Below, piece after piece: positions 1-6,958 of a DNA stretch of 30,605 bases. The stretch's first letter is position 1, and each line of letters starts with the position of its first letter. The stretch is from Schlegelella_A sp038225015 (GTDB taxonomy: Bacteria; Pseudomonadota; Gammaproteobacteria; Burkholderiales; Burkholderiaceae_C): assembly GCA_038225015.1 (NCBI GenBank), contig JBBRFB010000025.1, forward strand, positions 1 through 30,605, written 5' to 3'. The notes under the pieces are model-generated. The model searched no databases. It had not been told where the DNA came from and worked only from the letters and a program-made list of their open reading frames with translations. A program made the translations under genes and the position numbers.

Positions 1-967
1 CGCGAATCAAGCGCAGGCCTTCGGCCGCTTCCTCGAGCGGCAGCACCTTGTCGATCGTCGGCTTGATGCGGCCCTCGGCGATGAGCTTCATCAGCGCCGC
101 GAGGTCGTCGTCGTAGAAGCTGTTCGAGCCGATGATCTTGAGCTCGAAGCTCCAGACGTAGCGGAGATCTTCCTTCGGATCGTGGCCGGCCGTGGCGCCG
201 CACACGAGCAAGGTGCCGCCGCGCTTCAGGCAGCGCAGCGAGGGCACCCAGGTGTCGCCGCCGGTGAAGTTGACGACGACGTCGACGCCGCCCTCGTAGC
301 TGCGTCGCTGCGGCTTGCCGAACTTCTCGACCGCCCACTTCGAGAAGTCGGTCGTCTTGTAGTCGATGACATGGTCGGCGCCGAGCGCCTTCAGCCGGTC
401 GAGCTTCTCGGCGCTGCCGGCGCAGGCGATGACCTCGGCGCCGAGCATCTTCGCCAGCAGCACGCAGCCGGTGCCGACGCCGCCGCTCGCGCCGAGCACG
501 AGTACGCGGTCACCCTTCTTGACGGTGTTGTGGGTGATGAGCATGCGATGTGCCGTGCCGTAGGCGACCGGCAGGGCCGCGGCGTCCTCGAAGCTCACGC
601 CGTCGGGCATGCGGATCAGCTGGTCAATGGCGACGAGACAGTATTCGGCCATGCCGCCGTCCATCATCTCGCCCATCAGTCCCTTCTTCTTGTTGAGCGG
701 ATTGACGAGGACGCGGTCGCCCGGCTTCCAGCCGTCGACGCCGGCGCCGACCGAATCGATCTCGCCGGCCATGTCGAGGCCGATGACCACCGGCAGCGGC
801 ACCTTGATGCCCGGCATGCCGCGCACCGTGAAGACGTCGTGGTAGTTGAACGACGAGGCGCGCACCCGGATGACGACATGGCCTTCGATCGCGACGGGCC
901 GGGGATGGTCGTGCACGACCTTCAGCTGATCCAGGTCGCCGTGCTGGGCGAGTACGAGTGCTTTCAA
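1..967 (-). CDS. Zinc-binding-dehydrogenase-like MDR oxidoreductase (3' end outside window)
   Basis: This encodes a medium-chain dehydrogenase/reductase, probably an NAD(P)H-dependent oxidoreductase of the quinone reductase/alcohol dehydrogenase superfamily. About 322 residues are present; the last few codons lie beyond the window edge. The start is a TTG at 967, read as MKALVLAQHG, with GGAG 8 nt upstream and no better ATG nearby. The N-terminal GroES-like fold carries NYHDVF followed by GLDMAGEI. The nucleotide-binding fold carries LGASGGVGTG near residues 165-175, then a VIDY segment. The usual catalytic-zinc cysteine position near residue 40 reads FNYHD, and I see no cysteine cluster for the structural zinc, so a zinc-free reductase is more likely than a true alcohol dehydrogenase. 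The substrate is unknown. It stands alone upstream of a gene-free stretch. Confidence 0.85.
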   Translation of the reverse strand, partial: MKALVLAQHGDLDQLKVVHDHPRPVAIEGHVVIRVRASSFNYHDVFTVRGMPGIKVPLPVVIGLDMAGEIDSVGAGVDGWKPGDRVLVNPLNKKKGLMGEMMDGGMAEYCLVAIDQLIRMPDGVSFEDAAALPVAYGTAHRMLITHNTVKKGDRVLVLGASGGVGTGCVLLAKMLGAEVIACAGSAEKLDRLKALGADHVIDYKTTDFSKWAVEKFGKPQRRSYEGGVDVVVNFTGGDTWVPSLRCLKRGGTLLVCGATAGHDPKEDLRYVWSFELKIIGSNSFYDDDLAALMKLIAEGRIKPTIDKVLPLEEAAEGLRLIR

Positions 968-1468
968 GGTGGGTTCTCCGGTTCGAGGAAGTGAGTGAGC
1001 GATGGGCCGGGGATGGCAGTCGGCGAGCCGCCCTGGCCGGTGGTCAGTTCAGCGCGCCGGCCCAGCGCACCATGGCCTCGCAGGCGAAGCGCTTGAGGGA
1101 TCTTTCCGACTTGCATAAGTGGGAATGGGGGCGCTCTAGGAAAGCGGCGCGTCGAGGCGCCCGAGTGAAGTAAAAGAAACGATGAGAATGTGATTGAAGA
1201 GAATGCGTTCAAAAAGTATATGGTCCAAACATGTCGCGTACCCCCGCCCGTCGCCGCATCGCGCTTCCAATTCCGACCGGGTTCGCGGCCGGGCCGCCGC
1301 CTTCGACGAGGGGCTGTCGCGCGCCTTGCATCCTGCACCCGAAGGTGCCTCATGTCGTGGCTTGCATGGCGCCGCTGCTGATGCAGAGGCTTCCGCTGCC
1401 GCGCGATCGCGCCGCGCGAGCGACCCCATGACTCTCGCCACAACATTTGCCCGAAGGCGGAGGGATCG
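968..1468. other. Gene-free stretch between the MDR gene and ubiX
   Basis: About 500 bases with no convincing gene. The short frames here lack recognisable domains and ribosome binding sites. The part at roughly 1160-1235 is much richer in A and T than its surroundings and holds a candidate promoter reading towards ubiX. On the minus strand, a frame ending at about 1048 finishes in residues that look protein-like (RFACEAMVRW) but has no usable start codon, so it could be the remains of a gene. I see no clear RNA gene. Confidence 0.6.
1194..1222 (+). promoter_or_regulatory. Candidate sigma-70 promoter for ubiX
   Basis: TTGAAG at 1194-1199 and TATATG at 1217-1222 are separated by exactly 17 nt. 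Each matches the sigma-70 consensus at 4 of 6 positions. The elements sit in the only A/T-rich patch of the region. Transcription from here would give a leader of about 240 nt before ubiX at 1469. The spacing is good but the hexamers are imperfect, so this is a candidate only. Confidence 0.35.
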
Positions 1469-2080
1469 ATGAGCAAGAAGCGTCTGATCGTCGCGATCAC
1501 CGGAGCCACCGGCGCGATCTACGGGCTGAAGCTGCTGCAGCAACTCGCCGCCTGTCCCGACTGGGAGAGCCACCTCGTCGTCTCCGAGGCCGGCGTGCTC
1601 AATGCGTGGCACGAGCACAAGCTGGCCCGGGGCGACTTCGAGTCGCTCGCGCAGGTCGTCCACAACCCGCGCGACATCGGCGCGTCGATCGCGAGCGGCT
1701 CGTTCCTCACCGAGGGAATGATCGTCGCGCCTTGTTCCATGAAGACGCTGTCGGCGATCGCCAACGGCTTCTCCGACAACCTCGTCAGCCGCGCCGCCGA
1801 TGTCGTGCTGAAGGAACGGCGCCGGCTGGTCCTCCTGACCCGGGAGGCGCCGCTCAATCTCGCCCACCTGCGCAACATGACGTCGGTCACCGAGATGGGC
1901 GCCATCGTCTTTCCCCCGGTGCCCGCGTTCTATGCAGCCGCGACGACGATCGACGACCTCGTCGACCACACCGTCGGCCGCGTTCTCGATCTGTTCGGGA
2001 TCCACTCCGGGCGGCTGGCCCGCTGGCAGGGGCTGAAGGCGGGCGGACGCAACGAATCGAGCCAGGACCCGCTGCCATGA
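1469..2080 (+). CDS. ubiX: Flavin prenyltransferase UbiX
   Basis: UbiX joins a dimethylallyl group to FMN to make prenyl-FMN, the cofactor of UbiD-type decarboxylases, including the one used in ubiquinone synthesis. The protein has 203 residues, the usual family length. The N-terminus reads IVAITGATGAIYG, the FMN-binding loop. Later segments APCSMKTLSAIANG and LTREAPLNLAHLRNM match the family's conserved blocks. The start is ATG at 1469 with GGAGG five nt upstream. No UbiD partner lies in the window. The next gene is convergent, and the 60 nt between them show no clear terminator. The assignment is firm; whether this copy serves ubiquinone or another decarboxylase cannot be told from the sequence. 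Confidence 0.95.
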   Translation: MSKKRLIVAITGATGAIYGLKLLQQLAACPDWESHLVVSEAGVLNAWHEHKLARGDFESLAQVVHNPRDIGASIASGSFLTEGMIVAPCSMKTLSAIANGFSDNLVSRAADVVLKERRRLVLLTREAPLNLAHLRNMTSVTEMGAIVFPPVPAFYAAATTIDDLVDHTVGRVLDLFGIHSGRLARWQGLKAGGRNESSQDPLP

Positions 2081-2140
2081 ACGAACACCGAGGACGCCGT
2101 TCGAAGAGGGAGCGACGCCGACATCGCCGCCCTGTCGGGC

Positions 2141-3331
2141 TCAGTGGACTTCGGTCACCAGCCCGCCGGCCGGCTGGCCGATGATTCGCGTCGCGACCAC
2201 CCGCCCGAGCACGAGGATGGCCGCGGCCACGACGAGCAGCGCGACCTGCGATCCGAAAGCATGCAGTACGGCGCCGAACGCCAGTGGGCCCACGCCTTGG
2301 CCGAGGAAGAAGCCGCAGGCGAAGAGGGCCACCGCCGAGCCGCGCGCCGTGGGCGCGAGCTCGGTGGCTTCCATCTGCATCGAGTTGTGCAGCATGTAGA
2401 AGGACAGTCCGGCAAGCATCATGGCGATGCCGTCGAGCCACCAGAACGGCAGGAAGGCCAGCGCGCCGTAGCAGATCGCGGTGAGCGCCGAGCCGATGAG
2501 GCACATGCGGCGCGTGCCGAAAACCCGCAGCAGCGTGCGCACCGCGGTGGCGTACAGCAGCCCGCCGATGCCGAAGGCGCCGAGGACGAGCCCGGTGCGG
2601 GCGGAGATCGTGCCGGTCATGCCGGGCATCTTGGCCAGAAGGAGCTCGCCCATGAACGGGAAGAAGCCGTAGATGAGCGCCCCCTCGACGCAGATCGCTC
2701 CTATGACCCACGGCGTCTTCGGATTCGCCAGGACGCGGCGGTAGAGCACGGCGAACGAGCTGTGGGTGCCGGCAGCCGACGTGGCCTCGGCTTTGGGCGG
2801 CATCGCCAGCCACGCCACCGCCGTCGCGACGATCGCGATTGCCATGCCGATCACCAGGGCGCTGCGCCAGCCGAACGCGTCGTTGGCGATGCCGGAGACG
2901 AACGAGCCGAGCATCTGCCCGGAGATGATCGCGAACAGCATCCGGCCGATCATCACCTGGCGTTCGTCGAGGTCGTAGCCGTCGCCGATGCCGGCGATGA
3001 CGAGCGGTATCAGGCCGCCGGCGAAGACGCCGGCGCAGATGCGGCTCGCCAGCAGGAAGCCGAAGCTCGGCGCGAAGGAGCCAAGCGCGAGCATGACGGC
3101 GAGTCCGGCGACGCAGACCTGGATGCAGCGCGCCTTGCCGAAGCGGTCGCCGAGCGGACCGAGGAAAGGCTGCGCCAGCGCGTAGGGCAGCGCGTAGGCG
3201 GTGTTGAGCATCGCCGCCGCCGTCGCCGCGACGCCGAAGTGCGAAGCGACCGGCAGCACGATCGGGTCGACCAGGCGAAGGGCGAAGCCGCTGGCGAACG
3301 CGCACGCGGCGAAGACGAGAAAGACCGGCAT
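2141..3331 (-). CDS. MFS transporter, probable DHA1-type exporter
   Basis: This is a 396-residue inner-membrane protein of the major facilitator superfamily, probably a proton-driven exporter. It begins MPVFLVFAACAFASGFALR with no cytoplasmic N-tail and shows about twelve hydrophobic segments. The loop between helices 2 and 3 carries PLGDRFGK, the family's signature motif A. A hydrophilic stretch near residues 175-200 divides the two halves. The layout resembles the AraJ/YdhP-like drug:H+ antiporter group, but the substrate cannot be read from the sequence. It begins 21 nt after the stop of pepP on the same strand, so the two are probably co-transcribed. No clear Shine-Dalgarno sequence precedes the ATG. 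Confidence 0.9.
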   Translation of the reverse strand: MPVFLVFAACAFASGFALRLVDPIVLPVASHFGVAATAAAMLNTAYALPYALAQPFLGPLGDRFGKARCIQVCVAGLAVMLALGSFAPSFGFLLASRICAGVFAGGLIPLVIAGIGDGYDLDERQVMIGRMLFAIISGQMLGSFVSGIANDAFGWRSALVIGMAIAIVATAVAWLAMPPKAEATSAAGTHSSFAVLYRRVLANPKTPWVIGAICVEGALIYGFFPFMGELLLAKMPGMTGTISARTGLVLGAFGIGGLLYATAVRTLLRVFGTRRMCLIGSALTAICYGALAFLPFWWLDGIAMMLAGLSFYMLHNSMQMEATELAPTARGSAVALFACGFFLGQGVGPLAFGAVLHAFGSQVALLVVAAAILVLGRVVATRIIGQPAGGLVTEVH

Positions 3332-3352
3332 GGAGAAAACGAGCTGGAGCGG

Positions 3353-4756
3353 TCAGCCGGCCTCGCCCATCAGCGCCTCGATCTCCGCCGCGGCTACCGG
3401 CACGCCGCGGCTGATGAGTTCGCAGCCCTCGGCGGTGACGACAGCGTCGTCCTCGATCCGGATGCCGATGTTCCAGTAGCGCTCCGGCACGCCCTCGGCA
3501 GGCCGCACGTAGAGGCCCGGCTCGATCGTCACCACCATGCCAGGCTCGAGGCGCCGCGACGGGCGCGTGACGACGCGGCCGCCCTGCCAGTCGGGCTGCT
3601 CGGCCGCGGGCTCCGAGAGCGAGTGGTAGTTGCCGACATCGTGGACGTCGCGACCGAGCCAGTGGCCGGTGCCGTGCATGTAGAAGGCGCGGTAGGCCGC
3701 CGATTCGATCACCGCGTCGACGTCGCCCACGTGGTTGCGGTCGAGCAGACCGGTGTCGAGCATCCCTTGCGACAGCACGCGCACGGCGGCGGCGTGGGCG
3801 TCGCGCTGGCGAAGGCCGGGCCGCGTGGCCTCGATGGCGGCGCGCTGAGCCGCCTCGACGATGTCGTAGAGCTCGCGCTGCGCCGGACTGAAGCGGCCGT
3901 CGGCCGGGAAGGTGCGGGTGACGTCGCTGGCGTAGCCGTCGAGCTCGCAGCCGGCGTCGATCAGGCAGAGCTCGCCGCGGCCGAGCCGTGCCCGGCCGGG
4001 CACGTAGTGGAGGACGCAGGCGTTGGCGCCGGCGGCGACGATGGAACCGTAGGCCGGGCCATCGGCGCCGCGGCGGCGGAACTCGTGCAGCAGCTCGGCC
4101 TCGATCTCGTATTCGGCGACGCCCTCGCCGTCGCCGGCACGAAAGCGGGCGGCGCAAAAGCGCATCGCCCGGACGTGCGCGTCGGCCGAGATCGCGGCGG
4201 CGCGGCGCATCGTCGCGATCTCGCCGGCATCCTTCACCAGTCGCATCTCGGAGAGCACGGGGTCGACGTCGTGGCGGCTTCGCGGCGCTTCCAGACCTTG
4301 CCGCTCGCGGCTGCGCAGCGTCGCCAGCCAGCCTTCGAGGCGCGCCTGCACCTCGGGCGTCGCGGCGCTCGACCAGACGGCGGGCTGGTGGTCGAGCCGA
4401 TCGATGGCCAAGGCGTCGAGCTGCCCGAGCGGCACCGCGGCATCGACGCCGAGCGTGGCGGGCGCGGCGTCGGGGCCGAGGCGAAAGCCGTCCCAGATCT
4501 CTCGCTCGACATCCTTCGGCCGGCAGGCCAGCGTCGTACGCCCGCTCGACTCGACGACGATCCACGCGCCCGGCTCGTCGAAGCCGGTGAGGTAGTGGAA
4601 GTCGCTGCCGTGCCGGTAGGGATGGTCGCTGTCGGCGTTGCGCTGGCGCTCCGGCGCCGTCGCTACCACGGCGACGCCGCCGCCCTGCGCGCGCATCGTC
4701 GCGGCCAGGCGTTCGCGCCGCGTGCGGAAGGAGGCGAGCTCGGCGGCCGTCGGCAT
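3353..4756 (-). CDS. pepP: Xaa-Pro aminopeptidase (aminopeptidase P)
   Basis: This cytoplasmic metallopeptidase removes an N-terminal residue that precedes proline. The 467-residue product compares with about 441 in E. coli PepP. The N-terminal creatinase-like domain includes HGSDFHYLTGF near residue 50. The C-terminal pita-bread fold supplies the expected dinuclear metal ligands D267 (LIDAG), D278 (SDVTR), H365 (HGTGHWLG), E412 (TIEPGLY) and E435 (GIRIED). The open frame extends further upstream, but the family's N-terminus matches the ATG at 4756 (MPTAAELASF). That start has no Shine-Dalgarno sequence, but has a TACAGT hexamer five nt upstream, raising the possibility of a leaderless transcript. 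It leads an apparent two-gene unit with the MFS gene and is divergent from the aldo/keto reductase gene. Confidence 0.95.
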   Translation of the reverse strand: MPTAAELASFRTRRERLAATMRAQGGGVAVVATAPERQRNADSDHPYRHGSDFHYLTGFDEPGAWIVVESSGRTTLACRPKDVEREIWDGFRLGPDAAPATLGVDAAVPLGQLDALAIDRLDHQPAVWSSAATPEVQARLEGWLATLRSRERQGLEAPRSRHDVDPVLSEMRLVKDAGEIATMRRAAAISADAHVRAMRFCAARFRAGDGEGVAEYEIEAELLHEFRRRGADGPAYGSIVAAGANACVLHYVPGRARLGRGELCLIDAGCELDGYASDVTRTFPADGRFSPAQRELYDIVEAAQRAAIEATRPGLRQRDAHAAAVRVLSQGMLDTGLLDRNHVGDVDAVIESAAYRAFYMHGTGHWLGRDVHDVGNYHSLSEPAAEQPDWQGGRVVTRPSRRLEPGMVVTIEPGLYVRPAEGVPERYWNIGIRIEDDAVVTAEGCELISRGVPVAAAEIEALMGEAG

Positions 4757-4761
4757 GCGCC

Positions 4762-4767
4762 ACTGTA
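4762..4767 (-). promoter_or_regulatory. Candidate -10 hexamer for a leaderless pepP transcript
   Basis: TACAGT on the minus strand ends five nt before the pepP ATG. With no ribosome binding site present, a transcript starting at or next to the ATG is possible. No good -35 box is visible, so support is weak and rests on the similar arrangement before two other genes in the window. Confidence 0.28.
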
Positions 4768-4834
4768 GCCGCGACGGCAGCGCTTCGCATTTGTGGTTAG
4801 TCTTTCGGGCTCTTCCCGAATCGAAAGGTCGACC

Positions 4835-5809
4835 ATGGACTATCGCCGCCTCGGCTCGAGCGGCCTGCAGGTGAGCGAGCTCTCGCTCGGCTCCTGGGTC
4901 ACTTACCACAACCAGGTCGGCACCGCCGCGGCGCGCGAGATGCTCGCCGCGGCGATGGACGCAGGCGTCAACTTCTTCGACAACGCCGAGGTCTATGCCA
5001 AGGGCCAGAGCGAGGTCGTGATGGGCGAGGCGTTCAAGGCGCTCGGCTGGCCGCGTCTCAACTACATCGTCTCGACGAAGTTCTTCTGGGGGCTTGATCG
5101 TGACGGGCCGAACCGCAAGGACACGCTCAACCGCAAGTACCTGATGCAGGCGATCGACGGCTCGCTGAAGCGGCTCGGCCTCGACTTCGTCGACCTCGTC
5201 TTCTGCCACCGCCCCGATCCGGCGACCCCGATCGAGGAGACGGTCTGGGCGATGAGCGACATCATCGCCAGCGGCAAGGCGCTCTACTGGGGCACCAGCG
5301 AGTGGTCGGCGGCGGAGATCCGCGCCGCCTGGGACGTGGCCGAGCACCACCATCTGCGAAAGCCGGTGATGGAGCAGTCGCAGTACCACCTGTTCCATCG
5401 CCGGCGCGTCGAGGAGGAGTACGCGCCGCTCTACGACGACATCGGCCTCGGCCTCACCACCTGGAGCCCGCTCGCCAGCGGCCTCCTGACCGGCAAGTAC
5501 AGGAACGGCGTGCCCGCCGGCAGCCGCGGCGCCCTCGAGAACATGGCCTTCCTCACCAAGGGGCTCACCGACGTCGCGAAGAACGCGGCCGTCGGCCGGC
5601 TCGAGGCGATCGCCGCCGAGATCGGTTGCACGGTGGCGCAGCTGGCGATCGCCTGGGTGGCGAAGAACCCGCACGTCTCGACCGTCCTCACCGGCGCGTC
5701 GACGCTGGCCCAGCTCGAGTCCAACCTTGGCGCCGTCGACGTGCTGCCCAGGCTCACGCCCGTGGTGATGGCGCGGATCGACGCCGCCACCGAGGGCCTG
5801 GCCGAGTAG
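4835..5809 (+). CDS. Aldo/keto reductase, potassium-channel beta-subunit-like
   Basis: This is a 324-residue NADPH-dependent oxidoreductase of the aldo/keto reductase superfamily. The catalytic tetrad is complete: D49 and Y54 (FDNAEVYAKG), K82 (STKFFWG) and H125 (FCHRPD). The AEVYAKGQSE segment and the motif SQYHLFHRR place it near the AKR6 group of Kv channel beta subunits and bacterial YghZ, which act on aldehydes such as methylglyoxal. The real start is ATG 4835 (MDYRRLGSSG), with AAAGG six nt upstream; an upstream in-frame start would add 14 residues unlike the family. A small hairpin (TTCGGG/CCCGAA, 4804-4820) sits just before the ribosome site. The physiological substrate is unknown. 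The stop is only 6 nt from the convergent murU stop. Confidence 0.93.
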   Translation: MDYRRLGSSGLQVSELSLGSWVTYHNQVGTAAAREMLAAAMDAGVNFFDNAEVYAKGQSEVVMGEAFKALGWPRLNYIVSTKFFWGLDRDGPNRKDTLNRKYLMQAIDGSLKRLGLDFVDLVFCHRPDPATPIEETVWAMSDIIASGKALYWGTSEWSAAEIRAAWDVAEHHHLRKPVMEQSQYHLFHRRRVEEEYAPLYDDIGLGLTTWSPLASGLLTGKYRNGVPAGSRGALENMAFLTKGLTDVAKNAAVGRLEAIAAEIGCTVAQLAIAWVAKNPHVSTVLTGASTLAQLESNLGAVDVLPRLTPVVMARIDAATEGLAE

Positions 5810-5815
5810 GCTGCG

Positions 5816-6514
5816 TCAGCCCGAGGCCGCGTTCAGGGCGTCGAGCTGCGCCGGCGTGCCGACGTTCTCCCAGCGGCCGCGGTACACCTCGGCGGCGATC
5901 TGCCGCTGCCGCATGCCCTCGTAGAGCAGCGGCGCCAGCGGCGCTCGGGTGCCGGGGGCGATGCCGGCGAACAGCCCGGCACGCAGCAGGGCGATGTTGG
6001 CGTAGGTCCAGCGCTGGCCGTCGGGGCCGGTCGAGTCGGCCAGGCCGAGGCCGTCGGCGCCGAGGCCGAAGTCGCCGCGCGGATGAAATTGCGGGTTCGG
6101 CACCAGCCAGAGCCGGCCGAGCCGACCGCTGGCGACGAACTGGTCGGCGGCGCTGGCTCTGAAGTGGAAGTCGGGCGCGAAGACGTCAGCCGAGACGACC
6201 CAGAAGGCGTCGCCGAGAAGCGGCAGTGCCTTGGCGATCCCGCCCGCCGTCTCGAGGGCGCCGCCGTGGTCGCGCCCTTCGAGCGAGTAGGTGAGGCGCA
6301 CGCCGAAGCGCGAGCCGTCGCCGAGCGCGGCGACGATCGTGTCTTCGAGCCAGGCGGTGTTGACGACGATGTCGCGCACGCCGCCACGCGCCAGCGCCTC
6401 GATGTGCCACTCGATCAGCGGCTTGCCGTGCACGGTGAGGAGCGGCTTCGGGCAATCGTCGCTGAGAGGACGCATGCGCTCGCCGCGGCCGGCGGCAAGG
6501 ACGATCGCCTTCAT
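5816..6514 (-). CDS. murU: N-acetylmuramate-1-phosphate uridylyltransferase (MurU-type nucleotidyltransferase)
   Basis: MurU makes UDP-MurNAc from MurNAc-1-phosphate in the peptidoglycan recycling route that bypasses de novo synthesis (and thus fosfomycin). The 232-residue protein is a compact sugar-nucleotide transferase close to the roughly 220-residue family size. The signature AAGRGERMRPL occupies residues 7-17 and is followed by CPKPLL with K23. A metal-binding aspartate is likely D110 in VVSAD. RWENVGTP near the C-terminus is typical of this subfamily. The ATG overlaps the speD stop by four nt (ATGA), so translation is probably coupled. The usual partner kinase AmgK is not in the window. 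A related sugar-phosphate nucleotidyltransferase cannot be excluded, but the short length and motifs favour MurU. Confidence 0.8.
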   Translation of the reverse strand: MKAIVLAAGRGERMRPLSDDCPKPLLTVHGKPLIEWHIEALARGGVRDIVVNTAWLEDTIVAALGDGSRFGVRLTYSLEGRDHGGALETAGGIAKALPLLGDAFWVVSADVFAPDFHFRASAADQFVASGRLGRLWLVPNPQFHPRGDFGLGADGLGLADSTGPDGQRWTYANIALLRAGLFAGIAPGTRAPLAPLLYEGMRQRQIAAEVYRGRWENVGTPAQLDALNAASG

Positions 6515-6900
6515 CCGCGGACGAGGGCGTGCCGCTCGACGCCGGCCGGCGCGAAGGCCTCGAGCAACGATGCGAACAGCGACTCCGCCCGGGCCGCGTG
6601 GTCGCGGCCGCCGAGGTTGCAGACGTAGACGTCGAGCGTCGCCGCCTCGAGCTCGGGCCAGGTGTGCACGGCGAGGTGCGATTCGGCGAGCAGGACGACG
6701 CCGGTGATGCCGCTCTGCGCCGGCGCGGCGCCCGGCGCCGCCGGGCCCGCGTCGAAGCGGTGGAACAGCTCGCCGACGGCGGTGAGGCCCGCCGCAGCGA
6801 CCGCCGACAGGCAGGTCTCGCGCAGCGCCGCCGGCTCGGTCATCACCGCCCGCGCGGTGGAACAGCCGCGCAGATCGGCGGTGAGATGCAGGCCTCGCAT
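6511..6900 (-). CDS. speD: S-adenosylmethionine decarboxylase proenzyme
   Basis: This enzyme makes decarboxylated S-adenosylmethionine, the aminopropyl donor for spermidine. It belongs to the small, self-processing pyruvoyl class found in many bacteria and archaea. With the ATG at 6900 the proenzyme has 129 residues. The processing site is AESHLAVHTWPE: cleavage before S74 would create the pyruvoyl group, and H79 and C94 (YVCNLGG) match the processing and catalytic residues of the family. The stretch at residues 51-63 is rich in Ala, Pro and Gly and looks like a loop insertion. A TTG two codons upstream is a weaker alternative start. A GATAAT hexamer ends six nt before the ATG. No spermidine synthase gene is nearby. 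The gene is translationally coupled to murU. Confidence 0.88.
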   Translation of the reverse strand: MRGLHLTADLRGCSTARAVMTEPAALRETCLSAVAAAGLTAVGELFHRFDAGPAAPGAAPAQSGITGVVLLAESHLAVHTWPELEAATLDVYVCNLGGRDHAARAESLFASLLEAFAPAGVERHALVRG

Positions 6901-6958
6901 GGGCAAATTATCGGCCGCCTAAAATGACCGGTTCCCCCTCGCGTACGGAAAACTCTCC

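Noticed and set aside
1040..1213. Minus-strand frame ending in RFACEAMVRW-like residues
   Set aside because: It looks protein-like over about 25 codons but has no start codon of useful position and a stop just upstream; kept only as a possible remnant.
2144..4768. Long plus-strand frame opposite the MFS and pepP genes
   Set aside because: Antisense shadow; composition dominated by Ala, Arg, Asp, Glu and His, with no conserved motif.
1887..4790. Very long Arg-rich minus-strand frame across the MFS and pepP genes
   Set aside because: It is an out-of-frame shadow of the two recognised genes on the same strand, with no recognisable motif.
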